Positions 1-12,200 of a DNA stretch of 22,979 nucleotides are shown one piece after another (position 1 is the stretch's first letter; every line of letters starts with the position of its first letter). Source of the DNA: Nemertoderma westbladi. Taxonomy: Eukaryota; Xenacoelomorpha; Nemertodermatida; Nemertodermatidae. The translations under genes and the position numbers were made by a program. The notes under the pieces were generated by a model. It saw only the letters and a list, made by a program, of their open reading frames with translations. It was not told the DNA's origin and did not search any database. The stretch is taken from assembly GCA_032718475.1 (NCBI GenBank), contig JAUCBJ010003017.1:1-22979 (forward strand). The letters are read 5' to 3'.

Positions 1-706
1 GGGGTACACCATTTTGGTCCAAAATATGTCGAAATTTTTTTTATGGTCTATTGTAATGCACCATTGAATGGTGTTTCCAAATCTGAAAACCGCTATTTAA
101 TAGCTCTTTTAGTTTTCAAGTTATGTAAATTTCCATTTACGGAATCCTATTGAAATTACTATTACTATGTATAATGAAAGGTCGATTATCTCCAAATATT
201 TTTTTCATGAAATTGTCAACTTCAAAACCCTACTACTTCTACAATTTTTGAGTAATTAGTCTGAAACTTCCTGTGGGTGTCTAGATAGCCACCCTGCATA
301 AAAGTATCAGGCAACTTTTCGAAATTTTTTGTTAATAAAATTTAATACTATTTATAAAAAACCTAAAAATTTGCATAAATTTGCAGCGCCACCTAGCGGT
401 GCAGAATTATTTTAACAAAATTTCGCCTGATAGTTATGTTGCCCCATCTTTGATCTATCATATAAAAAAACTTTCATGTGATTAGGTTCAAAACTGTAAA
501 AGCCTTAGGGTTTTAAGCGCAACCAAGTTTTTTTTGTTGTTAACTAGTATTAACTAATATTAAATAGCGAAAAAAAAAAATTTTCTGACCTGTCATGTAG
601 AATAGCATCTTAGGCACCTATATGCCAAATTTTAGCCAAAATCAAACAATTTTGAAACGCTGAGAGTGATAAATCGAAGAGTTGTCCGAAAATGGTGTAC
701 CCCCCC
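1..706. mobile_element. Non-autonomous DNA transposon (MITE), piggyBac-like, TTAA-flanked
   Basis: The window opens with GGGGTACACCATTTT, and the exact reverse complement lies at 689-703, giving 15-bp terminal inverted repeats about 700 bp apart. The right end runs on as seven Cs (700-706) and is followed directly by TTAA (707-710), the target site used by piggyBac-superfamily transposases. The left TTAA, if present, lies outside the window. The interior is AT-rich, has no reading frame of note and carries no transposase, so the element would depend on an enzyme supplied elsewhere. The inverted repeats and TTAA are seen directly; the superfamily assignment is inferred from them. The left boundary is uncertain because the sequence starts inside or at the terminal G run. 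Confidence 0.7.
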
Positions 707-1308
707 TTAAGGGGATGCCGGTGGGTGTGGCATTGGTTCGAATTTAAAGCATTTTGTAATGCATACTGCCCCAAAATACAAATAAGTAGAATTAAAGTGT
801 AACATCATTGTGGACAATATTGAAATAAAATTATTGTATGTGGGGGAATCTACTCTCGGTCCCGCATATCTGTTATCGGGACGCCGTGCAGGCAATGTTG
901 TAAAGTCGGAACATATGCCGGAGCAGATAAGTGTAATAATATATAATGGATATATTGAATAAAGGTAGTCTACTGGGCTACACGGATCTTGGCCCAAACA
1001 TAGTACCGGTAGACAGGACAGTCGGTACTGATAGCCTAAGTATCTATCTATATCACAGACAGACTCTCGGTCGTCATGAAAGTGAAAGTATCTAGTGCCG
1101 GTACTGGTACCATAGTCGCTATTGCCACAATTATTAAAAAAATATTTTTTGATGCAACTTAGTGCGCGCGGCCAGAATTAATATTTTTGACTTTTTAATA
1201 TTTCTTCTCAACCTGTTTTGTGGAATCAGAATGGTGGATTACATGAAAAAAATCGAGTACCTCTTTCACAAATTTCAAAGAAACTTATAAATAATAATGG
1301 CATGTGAT
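707..1308. other. Intergenic DNA, no gene recognised
   Basis: This stretch between the TTAA-flanked element and the 63-bp minisatellite holds no coding sequence I can support. A minus-strand frame of 96 codons (707-997) has no recognisable domain. The motif GTACCGG or close variants recurs near 1002-1110, and a short ATCT microsatellite lies near 1041. Nothing else is evident. Confidence 0.5.
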
Positions 1309-2366
1309 TTACCAGTCGGTCATACTGTAGTAGAAGGACCAAGTGGCAAGTGCGACTATAGTTAGGTACAGTTACCAGTCGGTCATACTGTAGTAGAAGG
1401 ACCAAGTGGCAAGTGCGACTATAGTTAGGTACAGTTACCAGTCGGTCATACTGTAGTAGAAGGACCAAGTGGCAAGTGCGACTATAGTTAGGTACAGTTA
1501 CCAGTCGGTCATACTGTAGTAGAAGGACCAAGTGGCAAGTGCGACTATAGTTAGGTACAGTTACCAGTCGGTCATACTGTAGTAGAAGGACCAAGTGGCA
1601 AGTGCGACTATAGTTAGGTACAGTTACCAGTCGGTCATACTGTAGTAGAAGGACCAAGTGGCAAGTGCGACTATAGTTAGGTACAGTTACCAGTCGGTCA
1701 TACTGTAGTAGAAGGACCAAGTGGCAAGTGCGACTATAGTTAGGTACAGTTACCAGTCGGTCATACTGTAGTAGAAGGACCAAGTGGCAAGTGCGACTAT
1801 AGTTAGGTACAGTTACCAGTCGGTCATACTGTAGTAGAAGGACCAAGTGGCAAGTGCGACTATAGTTAGGTACAGTTACCAGTCGGTCATACTGTAGTAG
1901 AAGGACCAAGTGGCAAGTGCGACTATAGTTAGGTACAGTTACCAGTCGGTCATACTGTAGTAGAAGGACCAAGTGGCAAGTGCGACTATAGTTAGGTACA
2001 GTTACCAGTCGGTCATACTGTAGTAGAAGGACCAAGTGGCAAGTGCGACTATAGTTAGGTACAGTTACCAGTCGGTCATACTGTAGTAGAAGGACCAAGT
2101 GGCAAGTGCGACTATAGTTAGGTACAGTTACCAGTCGGTCATACTGTAGTAGAAGGACCAAGTGGCAAGTGCGACTATAGTTAGGTACAGTTACCAGTCG
2201 GTCATACTGTAGTAGAAGGACCAAGTGGCAAGTGCGACTATAGTTAGGTACAGTTACCAGTCGGTCATACTGTAGTAGAAGGACCAAGTGGCAAGTGCGA
2301 CTATAGTTAGGTACAGTTACCAGTCGGTCATACTGTAGTAGAAGGACCAAGTGGCAAGTTCGACTA
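1309..2366. repeat. 63-bp minisatellite, about 16.8 copies
   Basis: A 63-bp unit beginning TTACCAGTCGGTCATACTG repeats head to tail 16 times, followed by a partial 17th copy that ends at about 2366. The copies look identical by eye, except that the last carries a G-to-T change and breaks off after CGACTA. Because 63 is a multiple of three, one minus-strand frame stays open for 404 codons (1226-2440) and would encode a 21-residue repeat. The frame begins and ends in ordinary AT-rich flank with no recognisable domain, so I treat it as a by-product. Such uniformity implies very recent expansion, strong homogenisation or an assembly effect. Confidence 0.95.
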
Positions 2367-3217
2367 ATTAGTTCAATATTTTGATATATTATGGGTGCAG
2401 GATTTACCGCGTATGAAAAACTAAAGTAGAAAACAAGCAATACAGCAGTATTTCATGGCCTACTTTTCACTTTCTCAATTTATTCACGTCATTGGAAAAA
2501 ATATTCTGGTTTCCTAAACAAAATTCGATTTTTCTAAATTTTTTTAACCGTTTAGAAACTTTTCACAGTGAACTTTTTGGAAAAATAAACCCTGGGCAGT
2601 GTCAGTTCGCTAAGGCTCCGTCAACTCAGTGGCTCGCCCCACATATACATCACATACTGCACACCACGTAAATTAAGGTTTACATAATTTTCCATTTTCG
2701 AATAAAATAGGATTCCTTGTACGAATTCCCGCACCGCCAGTGCACAAAAACACAATGTTTTTGATTAAAATGCCTACTCCTACTAATAGATGTACTTAAA
2801 CTACTAGAAAGCTTTAACTCATATAATAACTTTACCAGAAGTTTCTTTAACTTCTCAGCAGTTCTTTCAAATTGATAACCAATATTTCCATCCTTTAATA
2901 TCATCTGGTTCATTAACCATATTAAATTGATATGTCTTTGACCGTTCACACAAAATAATGATAGCCAATAAGAAGTCAAAAATTATGCCATGAGTCATAT
3001 TTTTATTTAGCCTAGCTAAACTTTTGGCAACTATATTTGATTTTGTCCCAACTGGTATTTTTAATTTTATAATTTAATGAATGTTTTCTTTTCTGTTAAT
3101 TTTTGTTTTTTATTTTACACAAAAATTCCACATTTGAAAAATTCCACTTTTTAATTAACCTCAGTCTATTCTCCCTTTGGAATACATTGCATATTTTATA
3201 TTTTACCTTTTATACAG
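2367..3217. other. 5' flank of the SETD2 gene, probable promoter/5'UTR intron region
   Basis: About 850 bp of mainly AT-rich DNA separate the minisatellite from the coding exon. A less AT-rich patch at about 2590-2670 is the most plausible place for a promoter or an untranslated first exon, but I see no decisive TATA, initiator or donor motif. A minus-strand frame at 2680-2979 (99 codons, with a lysine- and leucine-rich segment) resembles no family I recognise. It could be chance or a remnant, and I do not call it a gene. Confidence 0.4.
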
Positions 3218-3218
3218 G
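3194..3218 (+). promoter_or_regulatory. 3' splice acceptor before the SETD2 coding exon
   Basis: A T-rich tract (3194-3213) leads into TATACAG followed by G, a good match to the metazoan 3' splice-site consensus. It lies 12 bases before the ATG at 3230. The reading frame is open upstream only to a TAA at 3152-3154 and has no other ATG, so the acceptor would join an untranslated upstream exon, or a trans-spliced leader, to this exon. No donor was identified, so which of the two applies is unknown. Confidence 0.6.
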
Positions 3219-3229
3219 AAAGGTTAGCC

Positions 3230-6200
3230 ATGGTCGTTAATGAAAATGTGTTAAATGAAGCTACAAAGGAAGAAAATGTTACAAAAAGCTACAAAGATGA
3301 GCTTGAAATTCCTATTTCAAGACAGAGTGCACAGGAACACGAAGAACAAGACAATGTTCAAAATGTTGTGAAAGATATAGATCTAACAATGGAAGTTGTG
3401 GACAAATCCTTTGATGATGCTTCCATAAAGGATTCCAAACATTCCAAAACTAAGCATCACGATAAGAAGAAAAAGAGCAAAAGCTCTTCTCATGTTAAGT
3501 CAAAAGATGCTAAGGTGAAGAAATCAAAGAAAGCCGATATTGATGATGTAGATGTTCAACTAATAGTTAATTCTGAGGAAGAGTTCCCACTGGCTAAAGA
3601 TTATATTCCTGAAAAGCCCAAACAAAGCCGACGGAAACATTTGGAAACTAACATGGATACTAGCAGTTCTGTAGTTGAACTTGACATTCAGTGTTCCAGC
3701 CATGCTCAAGAATTAGAGGATTCGCGGCTAGATAGGCGATTAAAACGACTCAGTATGTTATGTAAATCGTCATCCAATGCCACACAACGTAAATCATCTG
3801 GTTCTCATAAAGTGGAAGATATCTCCAAGGCGCGGCATTCTTCGGCTCGTAGAAGGCACTCGCGATCGCTTTCTTCTGATGATGCTCAAGCAAAGCAACA
3901 TTACCATGGCGATCAACACGAAGGATTTGATGAAAATAATTTAAATTCACCTTCTAGATTAGGCGATAAATACCCCCATAATATCATGAACTCAGAGTCA
4001 AAATCATTTAGCCCCCTTGATAGTCATATGTCACACACCAGTGGAGTTCCAATTCGATACTCAGTTTCGCCATTACCACCAAAAGATTCACCTATAAAGA
4101 AGGATGAAACTCCTCCACTGAATAATGTTAGCATAATTACTCCGAGTGATACTTCTAAACATTGTCCTTATCAAATTCATTCTAGTCGATTGGCCTTGTT
4201 TCATGGTGGCACTGCACCAAGTCCAACAAGGGAGCACCCAGTTAGTCCTGATTCAACAACTAAAAGTTCAGAGATTGTCCCAGATGGCAACTATCTACAC
4301 CATAATAATGTGTCAGATGATGAACGTGTTGACAGGGGTGATTCTGATCGACATAGGTCTCGAGATAGCCGTCGTGACCGCCCTTACAAGAGATCACGTT
4401 CCCGAGATATTGAGAAGTGGCGGTACCACAACAGGAGACGTGGTAGGAAGTCTCCAGTAAGGCAGCTTAGAGATGATTTAGCCTGTGTCACAGAGAAGAC
4501 TGCTATTGCAGGACATTCTGATAAAAATGATGATAATGCCATAGATACTGATATTACTATATGCAATATAGACTTAGACAGCATACCAATACCATTATCA
4601 GATATTCCAATGCCTGATAGCTCACCTGTGGCAACTAAGCAAAATATCACTGAAGATTTTCCTAACATTGCAACTGATTTAATGCAGATACCACAACCAC
4701 CTCCTGGTATAAAACAACTTGTGCCTGATGATGCTGTTACTTTCGAAAACCCAGAGAACCATGCTGATGTTGATATTCCACCACCAAAAATTGACTATTC
4801 CACATCTGATCCCCTTCTTTATCATCATATCAATAACCTTGAAAACGAGCATTTTGAAGAATCATCTGATGATGATAATGAGTATGTTCCTCTTTCAGGT
4901 TCACGTTTTCGAGATATTAAACGGGATCAAGTACCTGCTCTTTGGGGTTCTTCTCTACCTATAGCAACAGCTATACGGCGGCAATATCCAATCCCTGATC
5001 CCCTTCCACATGTCCATCAAGTAATAGAAGCAGATCAAAACGATGGTCAAAATGTTCCTCCACATTTTGATGAAGATAATAGAGATGATAAAATTGATGG
5101 TGATGGTTATCAACCTGCATTTGAGGAATTATATTCACCTACGCATGGGGACAGCAGTGGTGATGAAGTTTATATTGCGAAAGACAATGCTTCTAACAAG
5201 GAGCTTGATGAGGATTCTGATGAGCCAGTTTCCATTGAACATTTAATTGAAAGTGTTCATAAAGGTGGCATACCACCATCTGGTGCCATTCTTGATAATA
5301 TTCCTGGTCTGGGTAGTCCCCAGCATCACTCCTCTTCGCAGCGACCTACAATGCGAACTAATCGTTTCCAAACTGAGGGAACTAAACATCCTCAAAGTCA
5401 TGACATGCCTTCACATTCCACATTTATAGTTGAGAATTTTGATGATCCATTTGATCACACTGAGGGAATTAATGATGTTGCTGATGATGTCAACTTGATA
5501 CCATTGCCTACCCAGATTGGTAAGTCCCCTTTATGTTCTCCTGGTCCTTCAATGAGGTCCATGCGCAATCAGTTACCAACTGGAGGTAGTGAAAATCGCT
5601 TTTCCCAACTGTTTCCCTTAGTTGAGCAGTCTTCCCAGTTGGATGTCCCATTATCTCAAGGTTCGGAATGTGGACCCCCAAAGTATCCACCACATGAAAT
5701 CGATTTTCCTTCCACTGGTGAGAATTTTAGTGAGTTTATAGTTCCACCAAATTACCAATTTCCTACAGTGCCAATTGAATCACATAACCAGTCATCACAA
5801 AATCTAAATCAATCATTGAACTATCACAGTAATGAAAAAAGATCTTATGGTACTGAAGCTTCACAGATGCATGCCCTATCACCCATTGATGAACCCAAAC
5901 CCACAGGTTCCAGATTTACAGCACCACCTGGCCTTATAGTATGTGATGGATCAAAAGGTCATGTAGGTGAGAATTTATTACAGATACATGATCTATCATC
6001 CAATGAAGGAACTCATCCCACAAGTTCCAGATTTACTGCTCCGCCTGGTCTTATAGTGAGTGGTGTAGCTAAAGATGATTTAGGTGAAAATTATTCTGAA
6101 GGTTTAAATCAAATTAGCAACAATAAGGAAAAATCCAAGGAAGATGCTGATATAGAGCCAGGGTCTGTGAAGGCCAAATTGAAAGCTGCAATGGAAAGAA

Positions 6201-9200
6201 TTAAGTCTGGTAAAAGTAAAATGACACCTTCAACATCGAATACTGTTATGGTTGGTTCTGTGTTTAACATTAAGAATAGAAAACTAGCACCAAGTGCCTG
6301 CAAAAAAGAAAAATTACCTTTGTCAACTAAGCCAATAGCAGTTAAACCGACTCAAGTTTTTAATGATGCAGATGATGTGGAAGACGATTACCAAAAGGTC
6401 ATTACCAAATCTGCAAGCAATAAGCCTCCTTTAAAAAGTACCCCACGACCTCTTGGTGGTGAAGAGATTGCTTTAGCAATTAAAAACCAACTGGCGGTGG
6501 CCAAGGCAAAGGAATTAGCTGAGAAATCTCTTGCTGATCAAATTCTCATTGATTCTGCATTAAAAGTGGAAGCTGTTTCCCATCAAGCAACTTTAAAGCG
6601 TGTCCAGAAGGAACTTGTTAATGAAATTTCAAAGATTCGAGCTGAAGTGGATGCCAATTCAATGAATAAAGATGAACTACCAGCTTTTGCAAGATCCAGT
6701 ACATTTGCCAAGTCCATTTCAAAGGATGATTCTGATGCTACTGGAAAACCAGATAATTTTGATAGAGACAGGCATATGGAAGAGACTGATAAGGAGCGGC
6801 ATAAGAAAAGAGATTCATCACCAAGATACCACAGTCACAGCAGAAGGTCACGAAGCCGAGATAGGCGACGATCACAATCGAGAACCCGATATAGACGACG
6901 GTCACATTCAAGAAATAGAGATACGAGATACCGTTCACGCAGTCGAGAGCGCTATGGTAAGGAGTGGAGGAGTCGGGATAGCAGGTCGAGGCCTTACGGT
7001 TCAGAGCGACCACACCTTACAGAAGTAAAGTCCAGACGGGATAAAACTGTTTCATCAGATAGAGATAAATCCAGGCGGGATGAAACTGTTTCATCAGATA
7101 GAGATAAATCGAGGCGGGATGAAACTGTTTCATCAGATAGAGATAAATTACCAACTGGGGATTTTAAAAGATCTAGGTTTTCCGAGCAGCCTTCAGAGTT
7201 ACGTCGAAGTAGATTCTCTGGCGAAAGTAAAACAATAGATAGCAATGTTGAACTTACTCTACCACAATCTGCTGTTGCTGAAGTGTTAAACATTAGGTCT
7301 AAACAGTCAAAAGACGTAGCACCTAGTAATCTGTTACCAGAAACAGTTAGAGTTGGTGCAGTGCCAAAGTCAAAATTTATGAAACCTTCTGATGCTGATG
7401 AATCTGGTGCAATTTTTGCTGGGGATGTAAACCCATATCATTCAAATACACAACCGGGGAAAGGTTATGTTGACACAGAAAATAAATCTGAATCTGGTTC
7501 TCTTAAACATCCAAATTATGTAACAGTTAAGAACATAAAGCATGCACCACCAAAATCTATGAGTGGCAGCAGCAGTAGTGGAAGCAGTTCATCCTCGTCT
7601 GGGTCAAATAGTTCTACGTCGAGTTCATCTGACAGTGAATGGGAAGAGAAGAACATTACGGATGAGCTTCAGGGACATAATATATCGGCTAAATCTCAGA
7701 ATAATTCATTGCAAAAGTCAATGCTTGATATCAGTGTAAGTAAGGCAAATGATGCAACACAGTTTACTGATCACACCATCCTTAAGGAAGAGTCTTTGCT
7801 TAAACATAAAGATAATAATACTAGTTATTCAGAAAAACTTGACAGACAATTAGATACAAGAATGTCTGAAGGCCATGATAGAAAACATGACAGATTGCAA
7901 AGAGGTACTAAGCCTGATTCAATTCGATTGGAAGATACCCACCTTGTAAAATATAACAAAGCAAATGAAAAGAAACAGCAATCTCCAACTGATGGTGATA
8001 TATTCGCTGATGATAGAAAATATAAATCGCGCTCTTCCTACAACCAATCTGGTGAAAGAAAATTGGACAGTGGTAAGCATCAAAGTGGTGATAGAGGCCA
8101 TTACATAGAAGATGACCGACAAACTGGTGAATTGCAGAATGCAGAACAACATAGAGAGAATGAACAGCTTTATTCAAACGTTGTATCCCAACGAGCTGGA
8201 CAAAGTAAAGCAACAAAATCACAAGAGAGAAGTTTGGAACAAAAACAGCAATATAGACAAAGAGGTGGAATGGATATTGAAGATGCAACATTTAGTCCAG
8301 ATATGGAAGATTCACTGAGGAAAAGTCATCATCATCGAGATCAACAAAAATATGATGCAGAAAGTCCTGAAAAGGTGCAACAAAATTATAGTCATAACCA
8401 AGAATATAAACATAGGGGAAAACATTATGAAAGGGACATTCAAAAGCAACATAGTGAATATGGAGTTAAAAACAGGTCCACTCACAAGAGTCCTACTCCA
8501 TATGGGGATACGGTACAAATAGAACACCACCACAGAAAAGGTAGAGTGCAAAACTCTCAAATAGATTTCAGACAAAACCTTGATAATGAACATCCTCGGG
8601 CTGGGAGTAAACATCTATCTAAGTTGGAAATGGAAAATATTAAACAACCAAGTTTAGAAAGGGAATTGAAATCAAGGCGGCGAACCTCTAGAAAGCGACC
8701 TGATCAACATAATCCAGAATATGCTACTCATTATAGTGAGGAAGAGATATCGGAAAGACACATTACAAGAGATTATATTGCCAAAGGTGGTAGTGGTAGA
8801 GGCTATCTTAAAAAGCACCATCAGCCAGAAGATAAGACAAAGACACACAAACAAAGGAACATTAGTGAATTATCATACAGTAGTGAAAGTGAATCTGATG
8901 GGGAAACCGCGGAAAGGCGGGAAGGGAAGGATTTTTCAAAGCATGTTAAAAGAGTACCACATAGCACTACCATCCGAAATAGTGATAAGCGTTCTGAGAC
9001 CAGTGCAAGGAGGATCCATAAAGACTACCCCTACAGTAGTGATGGTAGCGAATATATGGTCCAACATGATCTCAAAAGTAAGGGTGACTACACACGAAGA
9101 ATAGTATTACAACCAAAATACCATAGATTAAGTAAAGAAACGAGGCATGAAAGAGTTTTGGATGATGCTAATGAATGTGAGACTCAAATCAGCAAAACAG

Positions 9201-12200
9201 ATAAGAGCATGAAAGTAAATGTCAATCGATCTAAAAGCCCAGTAAGCCACCTGAAAAGGGCAGTTAAATCCAATAGGACATCTGTAGAAAGGAGAAAGCC
9301 AAACAGAAGTGAAGAATCATCTTCTTCATATGGGAGTCCTAGTGACAGTAATGATAATTATGAGCAGCATCATCAACCTCACCATTCCCGCGTTGGCCAA
9401 AAAATCACTACCAAACATAGATCTAAGAATATGATTGGCCAAAGTGAACATAACATTTGTAAGTCTGTTGATTTATCCAATGCAGATTTTCAGGCTAGAC
9501 GTAAGCGTACCAAACCCAGATCTTCCAGTGAGTCATCAGGTTCAAGTGACATTGAAATATTGAGGAAGGCTGCTGAAGCAACCCTGGGTAAGAGAAGATC
9601 AGGGTCATATATTGGTGATACAAAATTAACAATAAAACAGAAAAGTCCAAATACCATATTTGTTGGCGAGACCAGCTCATCTGAGTCCACATATAGTTCA
9701 AATCAATCTGATGGTATGGTTAGTAATGTAAATCAACCAGTTACTAGGTCTGAATTCAAGAATGAAGGAACTCCATCTTCACCAAAAAGAAAAACGAAAA
9801 TGCGATGTAAGAAAAAGATTCGTAGATCTAACGAGCACTTGCAGTTGGAATCAATGCACCATTACCGAGAAGACATGAGTCGTAGTAGTCAGTACCAAGA
9901 TGTAAAAATTTCGAAATACCAGGTTTTTAGTCCAAGTCGACACCAGAAGGCAGACCATAGAATGGACAGATATATTGATGTTGATGATAGAGGCAAACAT
10001 TCGAGATATTCACAAGAGGAAGTCGAGTATGGTGATTATTATGATAAAACAAATCGGAGATATATAGTTGAAGATGATGTTTATGAAAGTGAAGAAGAAC
10101 TACCCACGCAGCGTACAAAGAGATATGATAGCAAGGGATATGGTAATAAATATAATAAAAAATTTAGAGAGATTCAAGTAGTTAACAATTCCAAGACTCA
10201 TCATCATAGGAGACACGCTGAGAACGAGTCACCTGTAAGGTTAAGTGAATCAAATCAGTCCGACAATTATGACAATCAAGGTCGTCATAAAGAACGCTCA
10301 AAAGCGACAAAATCGAATCAAGTTATGCAGAGGCATCACCATAAGAGACGGAAATGGAGTCCTGATTCTGGTAGTGATGAGAAGTATAAGCAAGCTGTAA
10401 AGGTTAGAAATGAATATTTAAAACGGGGTGCTTCAGGGAAGATTCCAAAGAGACAGGTTTTTAGGGAGAAATCGGAGCAACATACATCTGGGGAAGATTC
10501 TTCAGATTCAGAAACCTCTGATGACGACATTATTGAACGGAATATGATTAGAAAACAGAAACGTAGAAACAAAGACACATCTTCCCATCGTACACATATA
10601 TGTAGGAAAAAATTGGCCAAGGAACAAAAACGTGAACTTCGGCAACAAGGGGAATCAATGTCTCATGATCGTGTACATGTGATTGAATCAAGCAACTGTG
10701 ATGTAAGGCATAAAAATGTACCAGAAACAACAGTTCAATCAAATAAACCAATAGTTCCATGTGAACCCCCACTGAAGCCGATTGAACCTGTTCCACCACC
10801 TGATGTTGATCCCAATATCAGAGAAGATTCAAATTCTGGAGACTTTAGACCGACAATGTTGGAACCAGTGATGTCGATTCCTTCTGCAGAATACATGGCA
10901 AAACATCCACCACCTAATATTGATCACCTGCTGCTCAATCACGATGATGTTGTTCAAAAGCCGTCGGGCAGTGATAGTCACGGTACTCGCCACCCCAGTG
11001 GTTCAATATCAATGAAAGCGGGCCAATCAAAAAAGACCAGCCGATCACCCAGCCCCAGACGTAGATCACGCAGAAGTAGGTCCATTTCTAATCATAGAGG
11101 ACGACCTCGCAGCAGAAGATCTAGATCTCGGGGATTTAAAAGATCAAGATCTCGAGATTACAGCAGGAGGCGGTCGCGATCTCGAGGGTATTCCCCAAAA
11201 CGTCGATCACGATCAGTCGATCGCCGACGTAGATATTCACCTCATCGTCGTGGCCGTTCGCGTAGATCACATTCACGTGATAGGAGGCGATCAAGATCTC
11301 AATCATATGGCGGAAATCGTTCACGTAAGAACAGATTAGAAAGGTCATCATCTTATAATAAACAACATAGAATATCTTATCGCAAAAAGTCCCCAATTCG
11401 TGATTCTAATGTTAAATTGTCGCGACGTTCCATTTCAAATTCTCCTCCTCTGGCTAAAAAGTCTGAGTTTCGAACCGATAGATCTGTTGATGACACAAAT
11501 AGACCGACTTCAACCTCAAGTAGTGGGGTGAGTGTTTCTTCTGGAGAAAATTCCAAGGTGACTACAATGCAGACTACAATGCAAAACGTGACTCTTAAAC
11601 CAGTAGAATTTAATCCCTTGGCCAAATCAGAACAAATTCCTATTCCGCCACAACCAGAAAAATTATTCAATCCGATGGTCCATCATGAGTACCAAGTTTA
11701 TGAGCAACCGGTAACTGTCCCATTTCCTATGGTGGCGAATACCGTGCAGTATGGAGCTATGGGCGAAGTCTTCTATGATGGGACAGCTGTTCATCCTTCT
11801 CCCATGGTGGAGCAACAGCCATGGTTTGACATGTCGACTCGGCCGTCGAATGTAGCATTTCCATTATCGATGATGGCTCCGACGCAGCCGCCTATTTCAT
11901 TGTCTGCACCACCGCCACCACCACCACCAGTACAAGGATGGTCTGGTAGCGGTATAACACCCAGACCTCAACAGCCAAGTCACTACATGCCTCCGGTATT
12001 TATGCCACGTGGTGAGATTGACTCGATGCATCCATCTCGTAGAGACCACGTTCCTGAATATAACCGCAAACACAGTCAAGGGCTCCGGGGTAGAGGCCGT
12101 GGCCGTGGTTACCCATCGGTTGTGGTCCATTCAACTAGTGACCAACACAATGTATCCAGCACAGACGACAGGTTGTTTGAAGCAAGACAGGCGGCAACTA

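Noticed and set aside
1226-2440. Minus-strand 404-codon frame with 21-residue repeats
   Set aside because: It exists because the 63-bp minisatellite period is a multiple of three. Its non-repeat ends have no recognisable domain and no convincing start context.
2680-2979. Minus-strand 99-codon frame in the 5' flank of SETD2
   Set aside because: It has no recognised domain, and its AT-rich composition matches the flank. It could be a gene or transposon remnant, but nothing in the sequence supports it positively.
5519-5526. GTAAGT donor-like sites inside the coding exon (also near 7735 and 13436)
   Set aside because: The reading frame continues uninterrupted through each, and the last lies within the conserved SETD2 helical region, so introns at these sites are unlikely.
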